Assembly: GCA_039804025.1 (NCBI GenBank)
Contig: JBDRZP010000013.1
Location: forward strand, 1 to 64,000
From: a candidate division WOR-3 bacterium
GTDB taxonomy: Bacteria; Hydrothermota; Hydrothermia; Hydrothermales; JAJRUZ01
DNA length: 64,000 bases
Direction: 5' to 3'
In this document: positions 53,322-60,811 of the stretch, piece after piece
Position numbering within the stretch: the stretch's first letter is position 1
Layout of the letters: each line of letters starts with the position of its first letter
Position numbers and translations under genes: made by a program
Notes under the pieces: model-generated
Told to the model about the DNA's origin: nothing
Seen by the model: the letters and a program-made list of their open reading frames with translations, nothing else
The model's database searches: none

Positions 53322-53783
53322 TTAATTTTTCCACAACATCTTTCTTTCTCTATCTCTTTCTCTTCTCATTTCTCTTAATTTTTCTCTTATTTCATTAAAT
53401 CTTTTATTGCCAAGTTTATCGTAAACTTTCTTAAAAGCTTCAATCTGTTTGATTCTAAGATTCTTGTTAAGTTCTGCCAGTTCTTCTATCAATTTTTCAG
53501 CTTTATTAAAATCAATTTTTTCAGATTGCATAACTTCTTCCAGTTCAATCTCTTTGATTCTTATTTCTGATTTTATTTTTTCAGTTTCCTTTTCTAAATT
53601 AAAATAGAGGTTTTTAAAAAGTTCCGCTTCTTCCTTTGAAAGCCCTATATTTTTCTGAACATAACTATCAAGTGCCAAAACTCTTATAATTATTTCAGGA
53701 TTTCTTTTTAAAAACATCCTTTTTAAGAATTCACCCTGTTCTGGTTGAGATATCAAGATTATTAAAGGTATTAAAGATTTCAT
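53322..53783 (-). CDS. CpxP/Spy/ZraP-like periplasmic helical protein
   Basis: This 153-residue protein has a signal peptide (SLIPLIILISQ) and then three or four charged amphipathic helices. LSKEEAELFKNLYFNLEKET and ELAELNKNLRIKQIEAFKKV are followed by FNEIREKLREMRRERDRERK. This pattern is seen in Spy/CpxP/ZraP-type chaperones and sensors, often controlled by ECF factors. It stands directly in front of the sigma gene. GGAG precedes ATG and a T-arm-like motif lies 24 nt upstream. Confidence 0.65.
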   Translation of the reverse strand: MKSLIPLIILISQPEQGEFLKRMFLKRNPEIIIRVLALDSYVQKNIGLSKEEAELFKNLYFNLEKETEKIKSEIRIKEIELEEVMQSEKIDFNKAEKLIEELAELNKNLRIKQIEAFKKVYDKLGNKRFNEIREKLREMRRERDRERKMLWKN

Positions 53784-53807
53784 ATAAATTCTCCTTTTTA
53801 TTTTAAG

Positions 53808-53818
53808 GGGTTTGAACC
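53808..53818 (-). promoter_or_regulatory. T-arm-like leader motif upstream of the CpxP-like gene
   Basis: Sense-strand GGTTCAAACCC in AGGGTTCAAACCCCT (four stem pairs) ends 24 nt before the ATG at 53783. It stands in non-coding sequence between divergent genes. With the following CTTAAAA it repeats the 17754-17764 element. Confidence 0.65.
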
Positions 53819-53878
53819 CTGAATTAATATTTGACGCAATTTAATTAAAAGTGGTTCATTTTTTATAATTTATTTCTG

Positions 53879-54919
53879 ATGAAAAAAGAAAGAAAAAGAT
53901 GTGAAAAACATCCTGAAAGATTTCTTACAAGAAAGTGTTTTAGGTGTAAGAAAGAGATATGTTCTAAATGTTCCATTAAAAAATACAGACATTATTTTTG
54001 TTCTAAAAAATGTATTTATTTATTCCTTTTTGAAAATTTTAAAAAGAAAAGAATTTATAAAGAACCTCTCTCTTACCCTTATATTAAAATTATTTTTGTT
54101 TCCTTTATACTATTATTTTTTATTTCAATTTATTTTCTTTATAAAAAACCAGTCATTGAACATAAGGATTTCATTTTAAAAAAAATTTACATAGGAGAAA
54201 AATACTATCATCCTTTTTTTGATGGCTCAATTGTAAGATTCAAAACTCAAAAAAAGGAAATCTATATTACCTTTGATGGTGGAAGTTTTGCACAGAGGGC
54301 TGATGTGATACTTAATATTTTAAAAAAATATAAGATAAAAAGTTCCTTTTTCCTTACAGGTGAATTTATGGAAAAATTTAAAAATGTTGTCCAGAAAATT
54401 ATTTCAGATTCCCATGAAGTTTTAAATCACACATACTCCCATCCACATTTTACTACCTATGAAATTAACAAAAAAAACCAAACAATTAAAGGTTTATCAC
54501 CTGAAATGATATTTGGAGAGCTTTTCAAAACTGAGGAATTATTTGAAAAAATAACTGGAAAAAAGATGGAATTTATATGGAGATCCCCCTATGGTGAGGA
54601 AAACGCTGAAATAAGAAGATGGGCAAGCAGGCTCGGTTACATTCATGTAAGGTGGACCTATGATTTCCTTGACTGGAAAAGTGTAAGGGATTATAGGGAA
54701 AGGTTTGAAAATTTTAAAAAAATAGAAGATAAAAGAGGTTATATTTTACTTTTGCATCTTGGTTCCCCTGAAAATGACACCTTAGAATACAAAATTTTTC
54801 TTGAAAATTTAATTAAAGAATTAAAAAAGGAAGGTTATCAATTTAAAAAAATATCAGAAGGAATAAAGGAGGAAATTTTATGGAACCAAAAGATATCCTT
54901 GAAAAACTTGAGGTATTAA
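53879..54919 (+). CDS. Membrane-anchored polysaccharide deacetylase with N-terminal zinc-finger
   Basis: The protein has 346 residues. The cytoplasmic N terminus (about 8-45) carries a B-box-like zinc-binding series CEKHPERFLTRKCFRCKKEI, then CSKC, HYFC and KKC. A TM helix (about 68-90) and a NodB deacetylase domain (about 125-335) follow. The latter has YITFDGG (motif 1), HTYSHPH (metal His pair), WRSPYGEEN and LLLHLG. Motif 1 has DG where most have DD. The target is probably a cell-wall or surface glycan. A TATAAT box lies 9 nt before ATG. Confidence 0.8.
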   Translation: MKKERKRCEKHPERFLTRKCFRCKKEICSKCSIKKYRHYFCSKKCIYLFLFENFKKKRIYKEPLSYPYIKIIFVSFILLFFISIYFLYKKPVIEHKDFILKKIYIGEKYYHPFFDGSIVRFKTQKKEIYITFDGGSFAQRADVILNILKKYKIKSSFFLTGEFMEKFKNVVQKIISDSHEVLNHTYSHPHFTTYEINKKNQTIKGLSPEMIFGELFKTEELFEKITGKKMEFIWRSPYGEENAEIRRWASRLGYIHVRWTYDFLDWKSVRDYRERFENFKKIEDKRGYILLLHLGSPENDTLEYKIFLENLIKELKKEGYQFKKISEGIKEEILWNQKISLKNLRY

Positions 54920-55443
54920 AAAGAGGGCATTTTCTTTTAACAAGTGGAAATCACTCCGATATTTATTTTGAAAAATACAGGATACTATCATATCCTTTTT
55001 ACCTTCAAAAATTACTTGAATTTTCTCTTGATTTCTTAAAAAAAATTGAATTTGATGTGATACTCGGTCCTTTTACAGGTGGTGCTATAATTGCGGAGAT
55101 TTTAGGTCTTATGTTAAATAAAAGAGCAATATTTGCAGAAAAGGAAAAGGAGGAATTTGTTATAAGAAGAGATTTTTCAATAAATTTTCCTGCAGACGGA
55201 ATTATAGTTGATGATGTTATAACAACAGGAGGTTCCATTCAAAAAACACTTAAGGCAAGTGAAAAACTCTTAAATATTAAAGGTATTCTTGTTTTAATCG
55301 ATAGAAGGGAGAAAGAAGAAGATTTTGGAATCCCCTTTTATGCAATTTATAAAGAAAAGGTAAAAATTTTTTCACCTCAGGATTGTCCCTTATGTAAAAA
55401 GGGAATCCCACTTGAAAGACCAGGAGGAAAAACTTCTATTTAA
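54880..55443 (+). CDS. pyrE: Orotate phosphoribosyltransferase
   Basis: The 187-residue PyrE joins orotate and PRPP to OMP in pyrimidine synthesis. KRGHFLLTSGNHSDIYFEKY, ILGPFTGGAIIAEILG and the PRPP loop VDDVITTGGS are visible. The C-terminal CPLC pair is seen in PyrE of several thermophiles and archaea. The start overlaps the deacetylase gene by 40 bp, with GGAGG just before the ATG. The 3' end overlaps the kelch gene by 8 bp. Confidence 0.92.
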   Translation: MEPKDILEKLEVLKRGHFLLTSGNHSDIYFEKYRILSYPFYLQKLLEFSLDFLKKIEFDVILGPFTGGAIIAEILGLMLNKRAIFAEKEKEEFVIRRDFSINFPADGIIVDDVITTGGSIQKTLKASEKLLNIKGILVLIDRREKEEDFGIPFYAIYKEKVKIFSPQDCPLCKKGIPLERPGGKTSI

Positions 55444-56467
55444 TAACAATTATTTTTTTGGATTTATAACCTGATTTTAAAAAGTAAACACCACTTTTTT
55501 TAATTTCAATTCTTCCACCTGATATAGAGTATAACTTGCTATTTTCTTTTTTAGATAGATTTATATAATTATCTTCCCTTATGTCAACTGAAGGTGAAAA
55601 TTCTTCATTTATATCAAGATAACCTGAATTATTTATCCCTCCAATTGCATAGAGTTTACCTCCTGAAAAATCACCTGAAAATTCACTTCTTGCTGTTGGC
55701 ATAGCAAGACCAGTTTCCCAGGTATTTGTGAAAAAATTAAATTCTTCATTAATATTCAGGTATCCATTTCTATATCCACCTATTGCGTATATTTTAAAAC
55801 CATCACACTTTGTCAAAAGGAAAGCCCGCGGTGTTGGCATATTTATTCCATTAGACCAGGTATTATTAGAGGGGTCATAAATTTCAATTTTGTTTAAATC
55901 ACCTGTTCCATTTTTTCCTCCTATTACATAAATTTTTCCATTATATACACAGGCACCAAAATATGCTCTTGGTGTTGGCATTGGAGCTTTTATACTCCAT
56001 GTGTTTGATGAAATTGAGTATTCTTCATTTATTGATAAATACTGGCTACCGTTGAATCCTCCAATTACATAAATTTTTCCATTTAGATAAACAGCAGCAG
56101 CACCTTCCCTTGCCTGGTTCATAGGAGCTTTTGTTGTCCATGTATTTGTTACTGGATTATATTCTTCGTTTATTTTTAAATAAGAGCCATTAAACCCACC
56201 TATTGCGTAAATTTTATTCCCGTCTGATACAAGAACAAATCTTTCCCTTGGTGTTGGCATAGAAGTTTTTGTTTCCCAGGAGTCTGTTACAGGGTCATAA
56301 ACTTCATTAGTTCCAAGAAAACCCGTTGCATTTCTACCACCTATTACATAGATTTTTCCATTAAGTTCTACTGCACCATGACCTTTTCTATTAACTGTCA
56401 TTTTCGTTTTTGTCTGCCAGATTTCAAAGAAAATTAGAAAACACAAAAAACCTTTTATTAAGCTCAT
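55436..56467 (-). CDS. Secreted kelch-repeat beta-propeller protein
   Basis: This 343-residue protein has a signal peptide and six kelch repeats (GKIYVIGGRNATG, NKIYAIGGFNGS, GKIYVIGGFNGSQ, GKIYVIGGKNGTG, FKIYAIGGYRNG, GKLYAIGGINNSG), each with a W or W-like closing strand and MPTPR. They should close one six-bladed propeller. A short tail (GGRIEIKKSGVYFLKS) resembles Por-type sorting ends. It is probably an exported binding protein; ligand unknown. Confidence 0.8.
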   Translation of the reverse strand: MSLIKGFLCFLIFFEIWQTKTKMTVNRKGHGAVELNGKIYVIGGRNATGFLGTNEVYDPVTDSWETKTSMPTPRERFVLVSDGNKIYAIGGFNGSYLKINEEYNPVTNTWTTKAPMNQAREGAAAVYLNGKIYVIGGFNGSQYLSINEEYSISSNTWSIKAPMPTPRAYFGACVYNGKIYVIGGKNGTGDLNKIEIYDPSNNTWSNGINMPTPRAFLLTKCDGFKIYAIGGYRNGYLNINEEFNFFTNTWETGLAMPTARSEFSGDFSGGKLYAIGGINNSGYLDINEEFSPSVDIREDNYINLSKKENSKLYSISGGRIEIKKSGVYFLKSGYKSKKIIVIK

Positions 56468-56519
56468 AGAAGTATTATAATCAATTTAATAAAAAAATAC
56501 AATACTACAAAAAAATATT

Positions 56520-57524
56520 TTAAAATTTAAGAACTTTAATAATAACTTCAAAAATTAAACCTAAAATAAAAAAGTAACCAAATTTTTTATTATGGTCAAA
56601 AGCAAAGGCAACAAACCATAATGGCCATACTGAGTCAGGATAAATTTCAGGTTTTGTTAAAGGTTTTGGCTTTAAATAAACTTTAAGGATTCTATCAAAA
56701 AACCATTTTAAAGAAAAAAGAACAATAAGCATTGTTAATCTGAAAAATCCAATTAATACAAGATAAATGGTTAATACATACTGTAAAGAAATTATTATAA
56801 TATTTAAAATTCTCGCATTTTTTTCACCAATAATAACAGGTAATGTTTTTATACCTTTACTTTTGTCATCCTCATATTTATCAATATGCTTTCCAAATAT
56901 AACACTCGTTGCTCCTAAACTGTATATAAAACTCATCAGAATAACTTTTATATCCCATTCTCCAGTGATTATATAATATCCACTCCCTATCATAAGTGGT
57001 CCCCATACTATTAAAACACTCAATTCTCCGAGTCCTATATATTTTAAAGGCCATGTATAAAATAGAATAAAAAAAGAACCTATTAAAACTAAAATTAATG
57101 CTTGAATTCCTTTTAAATATATAAAATAAATTCCCACTAAAAGCGAAAGTATACCTGTAACTATTACATATTTAAAAAATTCTTTTTTATCTAATAGATT
57201 ATGTTCAAAGGGGTGAGGTCCGTATTGCGCCCTAAAGTAATTTTCCTTATCTACTCCTTTTATAAAATCTGTATAATCATTTAACATATTGTTTAAGGCA
57301 TGGGCTAATACAAGTCCAATAGTTAATATAATCCAGTTTAATAAATCAAATTTATCATTTAAAAAAGTTAAAATGCCTACAATATAAGAAGGTATTAATG
57401 TAATAACAAAAACAGCTCCTCTTGTGAGAATTAACCATTTTGATATAACATCAAGTTTTTCCCATTCTTCTTTATCTATTCTCGGTATAACCCTCAGTGC
57501 TTTTATCCAGAAAGAAACATTCAC
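56520..57524 (-). CDS. UbiA-family prenyltransferase
   Basis: This 334-residue protein has eight to nine TM helices. The two prenyl-diphosphate motifs are NMLNDYTDFIKGVDKE (NDxxDxxxD) and KHIDKYEDDKSKGIKTLPVI (DxxxD then GxxTLP). It attaches a polyprenyl chain to an aromatic acceptor; MenA-like quinone synthesis or another lipid are possible. It follows the four-gene membrane cassette by 4 nt, so it may belong to the same unit. Confidence 0.85.
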   Translation of the reverse strand: MNVSFWIKALRVIPRIDKEEWEKLDVISKWLILTRGAVFVITLIPSYIVGILTFLNDKFDLLNWIILTIGLVLAHALNNMLNDYTDFIKGVDKENYFRAQYGPHPFEHNLLDKKEFFKYVIVTGILSLLVGIYFIYLKGIQALILVLIGSFFILFYTWPLKYIGLGELSVLIVWGPLMIGSGYYIITGEWDIKVILMSFIYSLGATSVIFGKHIDKYEDDKSKGIKTLPVIIGEKNARILNIIIISLQYVLTIYLVLIGFFRLTMLIVLFSLKWFFDRILKVYLKPKPLTKPEIYPDSVWPLWFVAFAFDHNKKFGYFFILGLIFEVIIKVLKF

Positions 57525-57528
57525 GGGA

Positions 57529-58215
57529 TTAAATCAAATGTATAAAATCATGAATTAAAAAGTAAAATCTACCAATCAAAAGAGCTATTCTTGCCATAAC
57601 AGTATATCCAAAAGCTGCACCAAAACCTATCATTATGAATATAATCCCAATTTTTGAAAAAATCTTTAAAAAACCCTTATGTTCCTTGGAAAAGAAAAAG
57701 TAAGATAAAACTGTGAATGTTCCTATAAATATTATTAAAGAGTTAAAAAAGTATAAGGTATTAGAAAATTGGGGCAAAAAAGTGTCTTTTATCTGATCGA
57801 AAATTCTTGCCTTAAAGGTAGGATAAAGAGATAAACCTGCTCCAACTCCCATTAAAAAGGCAATAGGATACCTTATAAGCCATGAATGCTTGGGAAAAAG
57901 CAGAGAAAAAAATAAAAGTCCAAAGGTAAGGGGAATAAGATACATAACAAATGCAAAAAAGCTTGAAATTAAATTAATATCAGGAAATAACTGAGGCCAG
58001 ATAATTTTATAATAAAAAATAGAAAATTTTTCTGAAAGTGGTTTTATTATAAATCTTAAAATAGCATTATGCCAGTAAATTGAAGCATAATAACCTGCTG
58101 AAACCCCTACAAATAAGTGTTCAGCAAATCTGTATACAGGATTATCCCTATATAAAAAGGAAAATATAGCAAGGGTTAAAAAAGCACTTATCCAAATCCA
58201 GGGATCAAGACTCAT
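57529..58215 (-). CDS. Polytopic membrane protein, cassette gene 4
   Basis: This 228-residue protein of about six or seven TM helices is not recognised. The N terminus is SLDPWIWISAFLTLAIFSFL; other stretches are AEHLFVGVSAGYYASIYWHN and LMGVGAGLSLYPTFKARIFD. The tail ends with IGFGAAFGYTVMARIALLIG. The start overlaps cassette gene 3 by four bases (ATGA). The glycine-rich helices suggest tight packing with partner subunits. Function unknown. Confidence 0.7.
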   Translation of the reverse strand: MSLDPWIWISAFLTLAIFSFLYRDNPVYRFAEHLFVGVSAGYYASIYWHNAILRFIIKPLSEKFSIFYYKIIWPQLFPDINLISSFFAFVMYLIPLTFGLLFFSLLFPKHSWLIRYPIAFLMGVGAGLSLYPTFKARIFDQIKDTFLPQFSNTLYFFNSLIIFIGTFTVLSYFFFSKEHKGFLKIFSKIGIIFIMIGFGAAFGYTVMARIALLIGRFYFLIHDFIHLI

Positions 58216-59033
58216 TTTTTAGTCCTCCTTTGCATGAAAAAGGCAATGTTGCCAAGTATAACAAGAAAGACCATTACAAAATTTGCAAGGGAAATTGAGT
58301 TCATCCCCTTTGTTGCAAGATCATAAGCCCTCAATAATTTCTCATACTCAGCAGCACCTCTCATTCCCCCTATTAAACCTATAAACTGTTTACTTCTGTA
58401 ATAAGGATAAAGTTGAGCTGCCATAACAGCTGTTACTCCAGCTGCTACATTGGCACCATATCTTCCATTTGCGTAAACCATCCAGCTTTCTGGTATTGCT
58501 GCTCCTGAAATGCTTATAGCAAGTTTAATGTCACTATAATTCTTAACTCCATTAAAAGCAGGAATTTTATCAAAGGGATATCCAAAATAGTCAGATTTAA
58601 AAACATTCTTTATATCTTCACCAATTCCTAAAATTGTTGCAGCAATTGAAGGGAAATATCCAAGGAAAACAATATCCTCCCTTTCCTTTAATCCATACTC
58701 CTTGATTATTTTATTGTAAACATCAAGAGCAAACCCTGTTCCAGCAGGATATAGAGTCATTATATATATCCTCAGCTTTTTCTTTGCAAGATGCTTTGCA
58801 AGAACAAGAGATATCGGGTAACATTCTGGTAATACATCAGGTGAATAGTCAAAAGATAATATTACAGGTGTTCCTTCAGGCAGAGCTTCTATAAAATCAT
58901 AAACATCCTGAACTGGTTTTAAAATATTTAAAGGTAAAGTAAATTTAAAAAGTAAAGGAAAGAAAACAGCAATTCCAATTAAAAGAAATATTAAAGCTCT
59001 CGGTATTTTAAGCAATCTTTCCCATATATTCAT
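58212..59033 (-). CDS. TM-soluble-TM membrane protein, cassette gene 3
   Basis: This 273-residue protein is not recognised. It has one TM helix near the N terminus (ALIFLLIGIAVFFPLLFKF), an alpha/beta soluble domain of about 205 residues (GTPVILSFDYSPDVLPECYP, LRIYIMTLYPAGTGFALDVY, LAISISGAAIPESWMVYANG) and one C-terminal TM helix (ANFVMVFLVILGNIAFF). The start is the ATG at 59033 in an ATGA overlap; a TTG three codons earlier is the alternative. The layout matches cassette gene 1, suggesting paralogous or paired subunits. Function unknown. Confidence 0.7.
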   Translation of the reverse strand: MNIWERLLKIPRALIFLLIGIAVFFPLLFKFTLPLNILKPVQDVYDFIEALPEGTPVILSFDYSPDVLPECYPISLVLAKHLAKKKLRIYIMTLYPAGTGFALDVYNKIIKEYGLKEREDIVFLGYFPSIAATILGIGEDIKNVFKSDYFGYPFDKIPAFNGVKNYSDIKLAISISGAAIPESWMVYANGRYGANVAAGVTAVMAAQLYPYYRSKQFIGLIGGMRGAAEYEKLLRAYDLATKGMNSISLANFVMVFLVILGNIAFFMQRRTKK

Positions 59034-59641
59034 TCTAACCAACTCCTTTCAATTCCAAGCATTATTTTTAAAGATGTTGCAAGAATCCCAAGAGCTATAC
59101 CAAGTGTTATGCCCCTTTGAGCAGCAAGATTTGGAACATCAAGAATCCACTGGGCAAAATAAGGGAGATTTTTTGATAAAACATCACCAAAGGAAGTAAG
59201 TCCTATCATTATAACAAATGCTGATAATAAAAGGAGAGCACTTTCAACACTTCTTGCTCTAAAAGCTCTATAGGCTGCAGAAGCCATATAAAAGGAAAGA
59301 AGGGAAAAGGTTGTTGCATTTAAAGGAACCATAACAAATTCATAAATTTTATCAAAAATTGAGCCCTTTCCTATACCAAAGAAAATACCAAGAATCATCA
59401 TACCGTAAAGAGAAATGAGAGTAACAAGAGAGTAAAAAACATTTTTCCCTTTCCTCACATTTGTAAAATGTCTTCTTGTAAGTGATATAACAGCCATAAT
59501 TATAGCCATTCCCTGAACTCCCTGAAACCATTCAAGGAGCAAGGTATAAACTGATTTAGAAAGAGGACCTGTAATAAAATATTGAAGGAATCCCAAAAGT
59601 CCTATAAAAAAAACAATAAAAAGTGGAAATTGTTTTTTCAT
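59030..59641 (-). CDS. Polytopic membrane protein, cassette gene 2
   Basis: This 203-residue protein with five or six TM helices is not recognised. A distinctive cytosolic-loop segment is FYMASAAYRAFRARSVESAL, followed by LLLLSAFVIMIGLTSFGDVL. Both ends overlap the neighbouring cassette genes by four bases. Function unknown; it is probably an integral scaffold for the two TM-soluble-TM proteins. Confidence 0.7.
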   Translation of the reverse strand: MKKQFPLFIVFFIGLLGFLQYFITGPLSKSVYTLLLEWFQGVQGMAIIMAVISLTRRHFTNVRKGKNVFYSLVTLISLYGMMILGIFFGIGKGSIFDKIYEFVMVPLNATTFSLLSFYMASAAYRAFRARSVESALLLLSAFVIMIGLTSFGDVLSKNLPYFAQWILDVPNLAAQRGITLGIALGILATSLKIMLGIERSWLE

Positions 59642-60417
59642 TTGGGAAAAATAAAGTTTAAAATATATGATTTACCAATTAAACCGAGAAATCCTCCTAA
59701 AATTAGTAAAAATCCTATTATAAGCTTCATAAAATCCTGGGCTTTTATAGTTGAAACAAGCACAGGTTCTCCTGATAGATAAGCACTTGCAGCGTAAAAC
59801 TCTTCTCCTATTAAAGTATAATCGCAGGATGTAACAAAAAAGGGGAGTTGTGTTATTGCATCTGTTCCCGCAATTTGAATTGCTCCAGTCGAAGCTCCTG
59901 TTTCAGCAAGTAAGAGAGATTCAGCCCAGAACATTCCCATAAAAAAATTTGTTGCGGTCTTTTCTCTTACCATTAAACCACAAACACTGGCAGCATATCC
60001 AAACTGGGAATCAGTAACATAGAATACAGAATCTTCTTTAAAAAGGTCAGGTCTCCCGATAGAAGTATAGGCCTGTTTTATTACCTCCTTTGCAACTGTA
60101 TAAACAACAGGGTTTCTATTTGGGACTATGATATCAGTTTCATACTCCCCTGCTTTTTTTGCTACTCTTGATAAAATGTTTAGAGAAGCAATAGTTGCTA
60201 CATCATCAATTGTAGAAAGTCCTGGAACATAAAGAATACTTCTTCCCATTTCTGTTGCCCTTCCTATTGCTTCATCAACTGCTTCAATTCCTGGTATTTT
60301 CCTTAAAAAAAGTTTTTCACCTTTCCTTGCTTTTGAAATAAAATAGAGAAGTAAAAAGGTATAAATTAATACTGAAATTAGAACAGATAATTTTTGAATA
60401 TCAATTCCAATTTCCAT
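59638..60417 (-). CDS. TM-soluble-TM membrane protein, cassette gene 1 (DUF6754-like)
   Basis: This 259-residue protein has TM helices at about 9-28 and 229-252 and an alpha/beta domain between: MGRSILYVPGLSTIDDVATI, ETDIIVPNRNPVVYTVAKEV, EDSVFYVTDSQFGYAASVCG and GAIQIAGTDAITQLPFFVTS. I link it to the DUF6754 family from memory; this is unverified. No nucleotide or metal motif is evident. It begins one base after the lipoprotein gene ends and overlaps cassette gene 2 by four bases. Confidence 0.7.
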   Translation of the reverse strand: MEIGIDIQKLSVLISVLIYTFLLLYFISKARKGEKLFLRKIPGIEAVDEAIGRATEMGRSILYVPGLSTIDDVATIASLNILSRVAKKAGEYETDIIVPNRNPVVYTVAKEVIKQAYTSIGRPDLFKEDSVFYVTDSQFGYAASVCGLMVREKTATNFFMGMFWAESLLLAETGASTGAIQIAGTDAITQLPFFVTSCDYTLIGEEFYAASAYLSGEPVLVSTIKAQDFMKLIIGFLLILGGFLGLIGKSYILNFIFPK

Positions 60418-60418
60418 T

Positions 60419-60811
60419 TTAATAAATTCTTTTTATTTCAACTTTATCCTTTATTATTTCAAATATTTTACCTTTATAAAATAAATCTATCTTCAATTTC
60501 AAATATTCTTTTGATTTTATTTCTTTTATATCGTAAACAGGGATTTCAAATATGTAATAATTTTTTTCCTTTTTAAAATTCACATTAAATTCAGAATCAT
60601 CGAATAGAATTTTAATATTTTTAATTTCAGGTTCTTTTTCAAAAGTTCCTTTAATTTCTATATTACCCTTTATTTTTCTATGAAACTGAATTGGGACTGG
60701 CATTAAATTTATAAAAATTTGAACATTCAATTCAAAGTCATCAGGAAGTTTAACCTGCTTGGTGCAACTTATAAAGAAAGAAGAAATAAAAAGTATATTC
60801 TTTAGCAGAAT
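60419..60811 (-). CDS. Lipoprotein with non-ATG start, in front of the membrane cassette
   Basis: Translation in frame upstream of the first TTG gives a clear lipoprotein signal: LLKNILFISSFFISC with Cys16, then TKQVKLPDDFELN. No ATG, GTG or TTG precedes it; the first codons after the EF-G-like stop are ATT (60809-60811) and CTG. GAGGAA lies 5 nt before ATT. The mature 115 residues look like a beta-sandwich (IKGNIEIKGTFEKEPEIKNI, YYIFEIPVYDIKEI). It would be 130 residues with the AUU start and sits one base before cassette gene 1. A TTG start at about 60730 would lose the signal. Confidence 0.65.
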   Translation of the reverse strand: MLLKNILFISSFFISCTKQVKLPDDFELNVQIFINLMPVPIQFHRKIKGNIEIKGTFEKEPEIKNIKILFDDSEFNVNFKKEKNYYIFEIPVYDIKEIKSKEYLKLKIDLFYKGKIFEIIKDKVEIKRIY

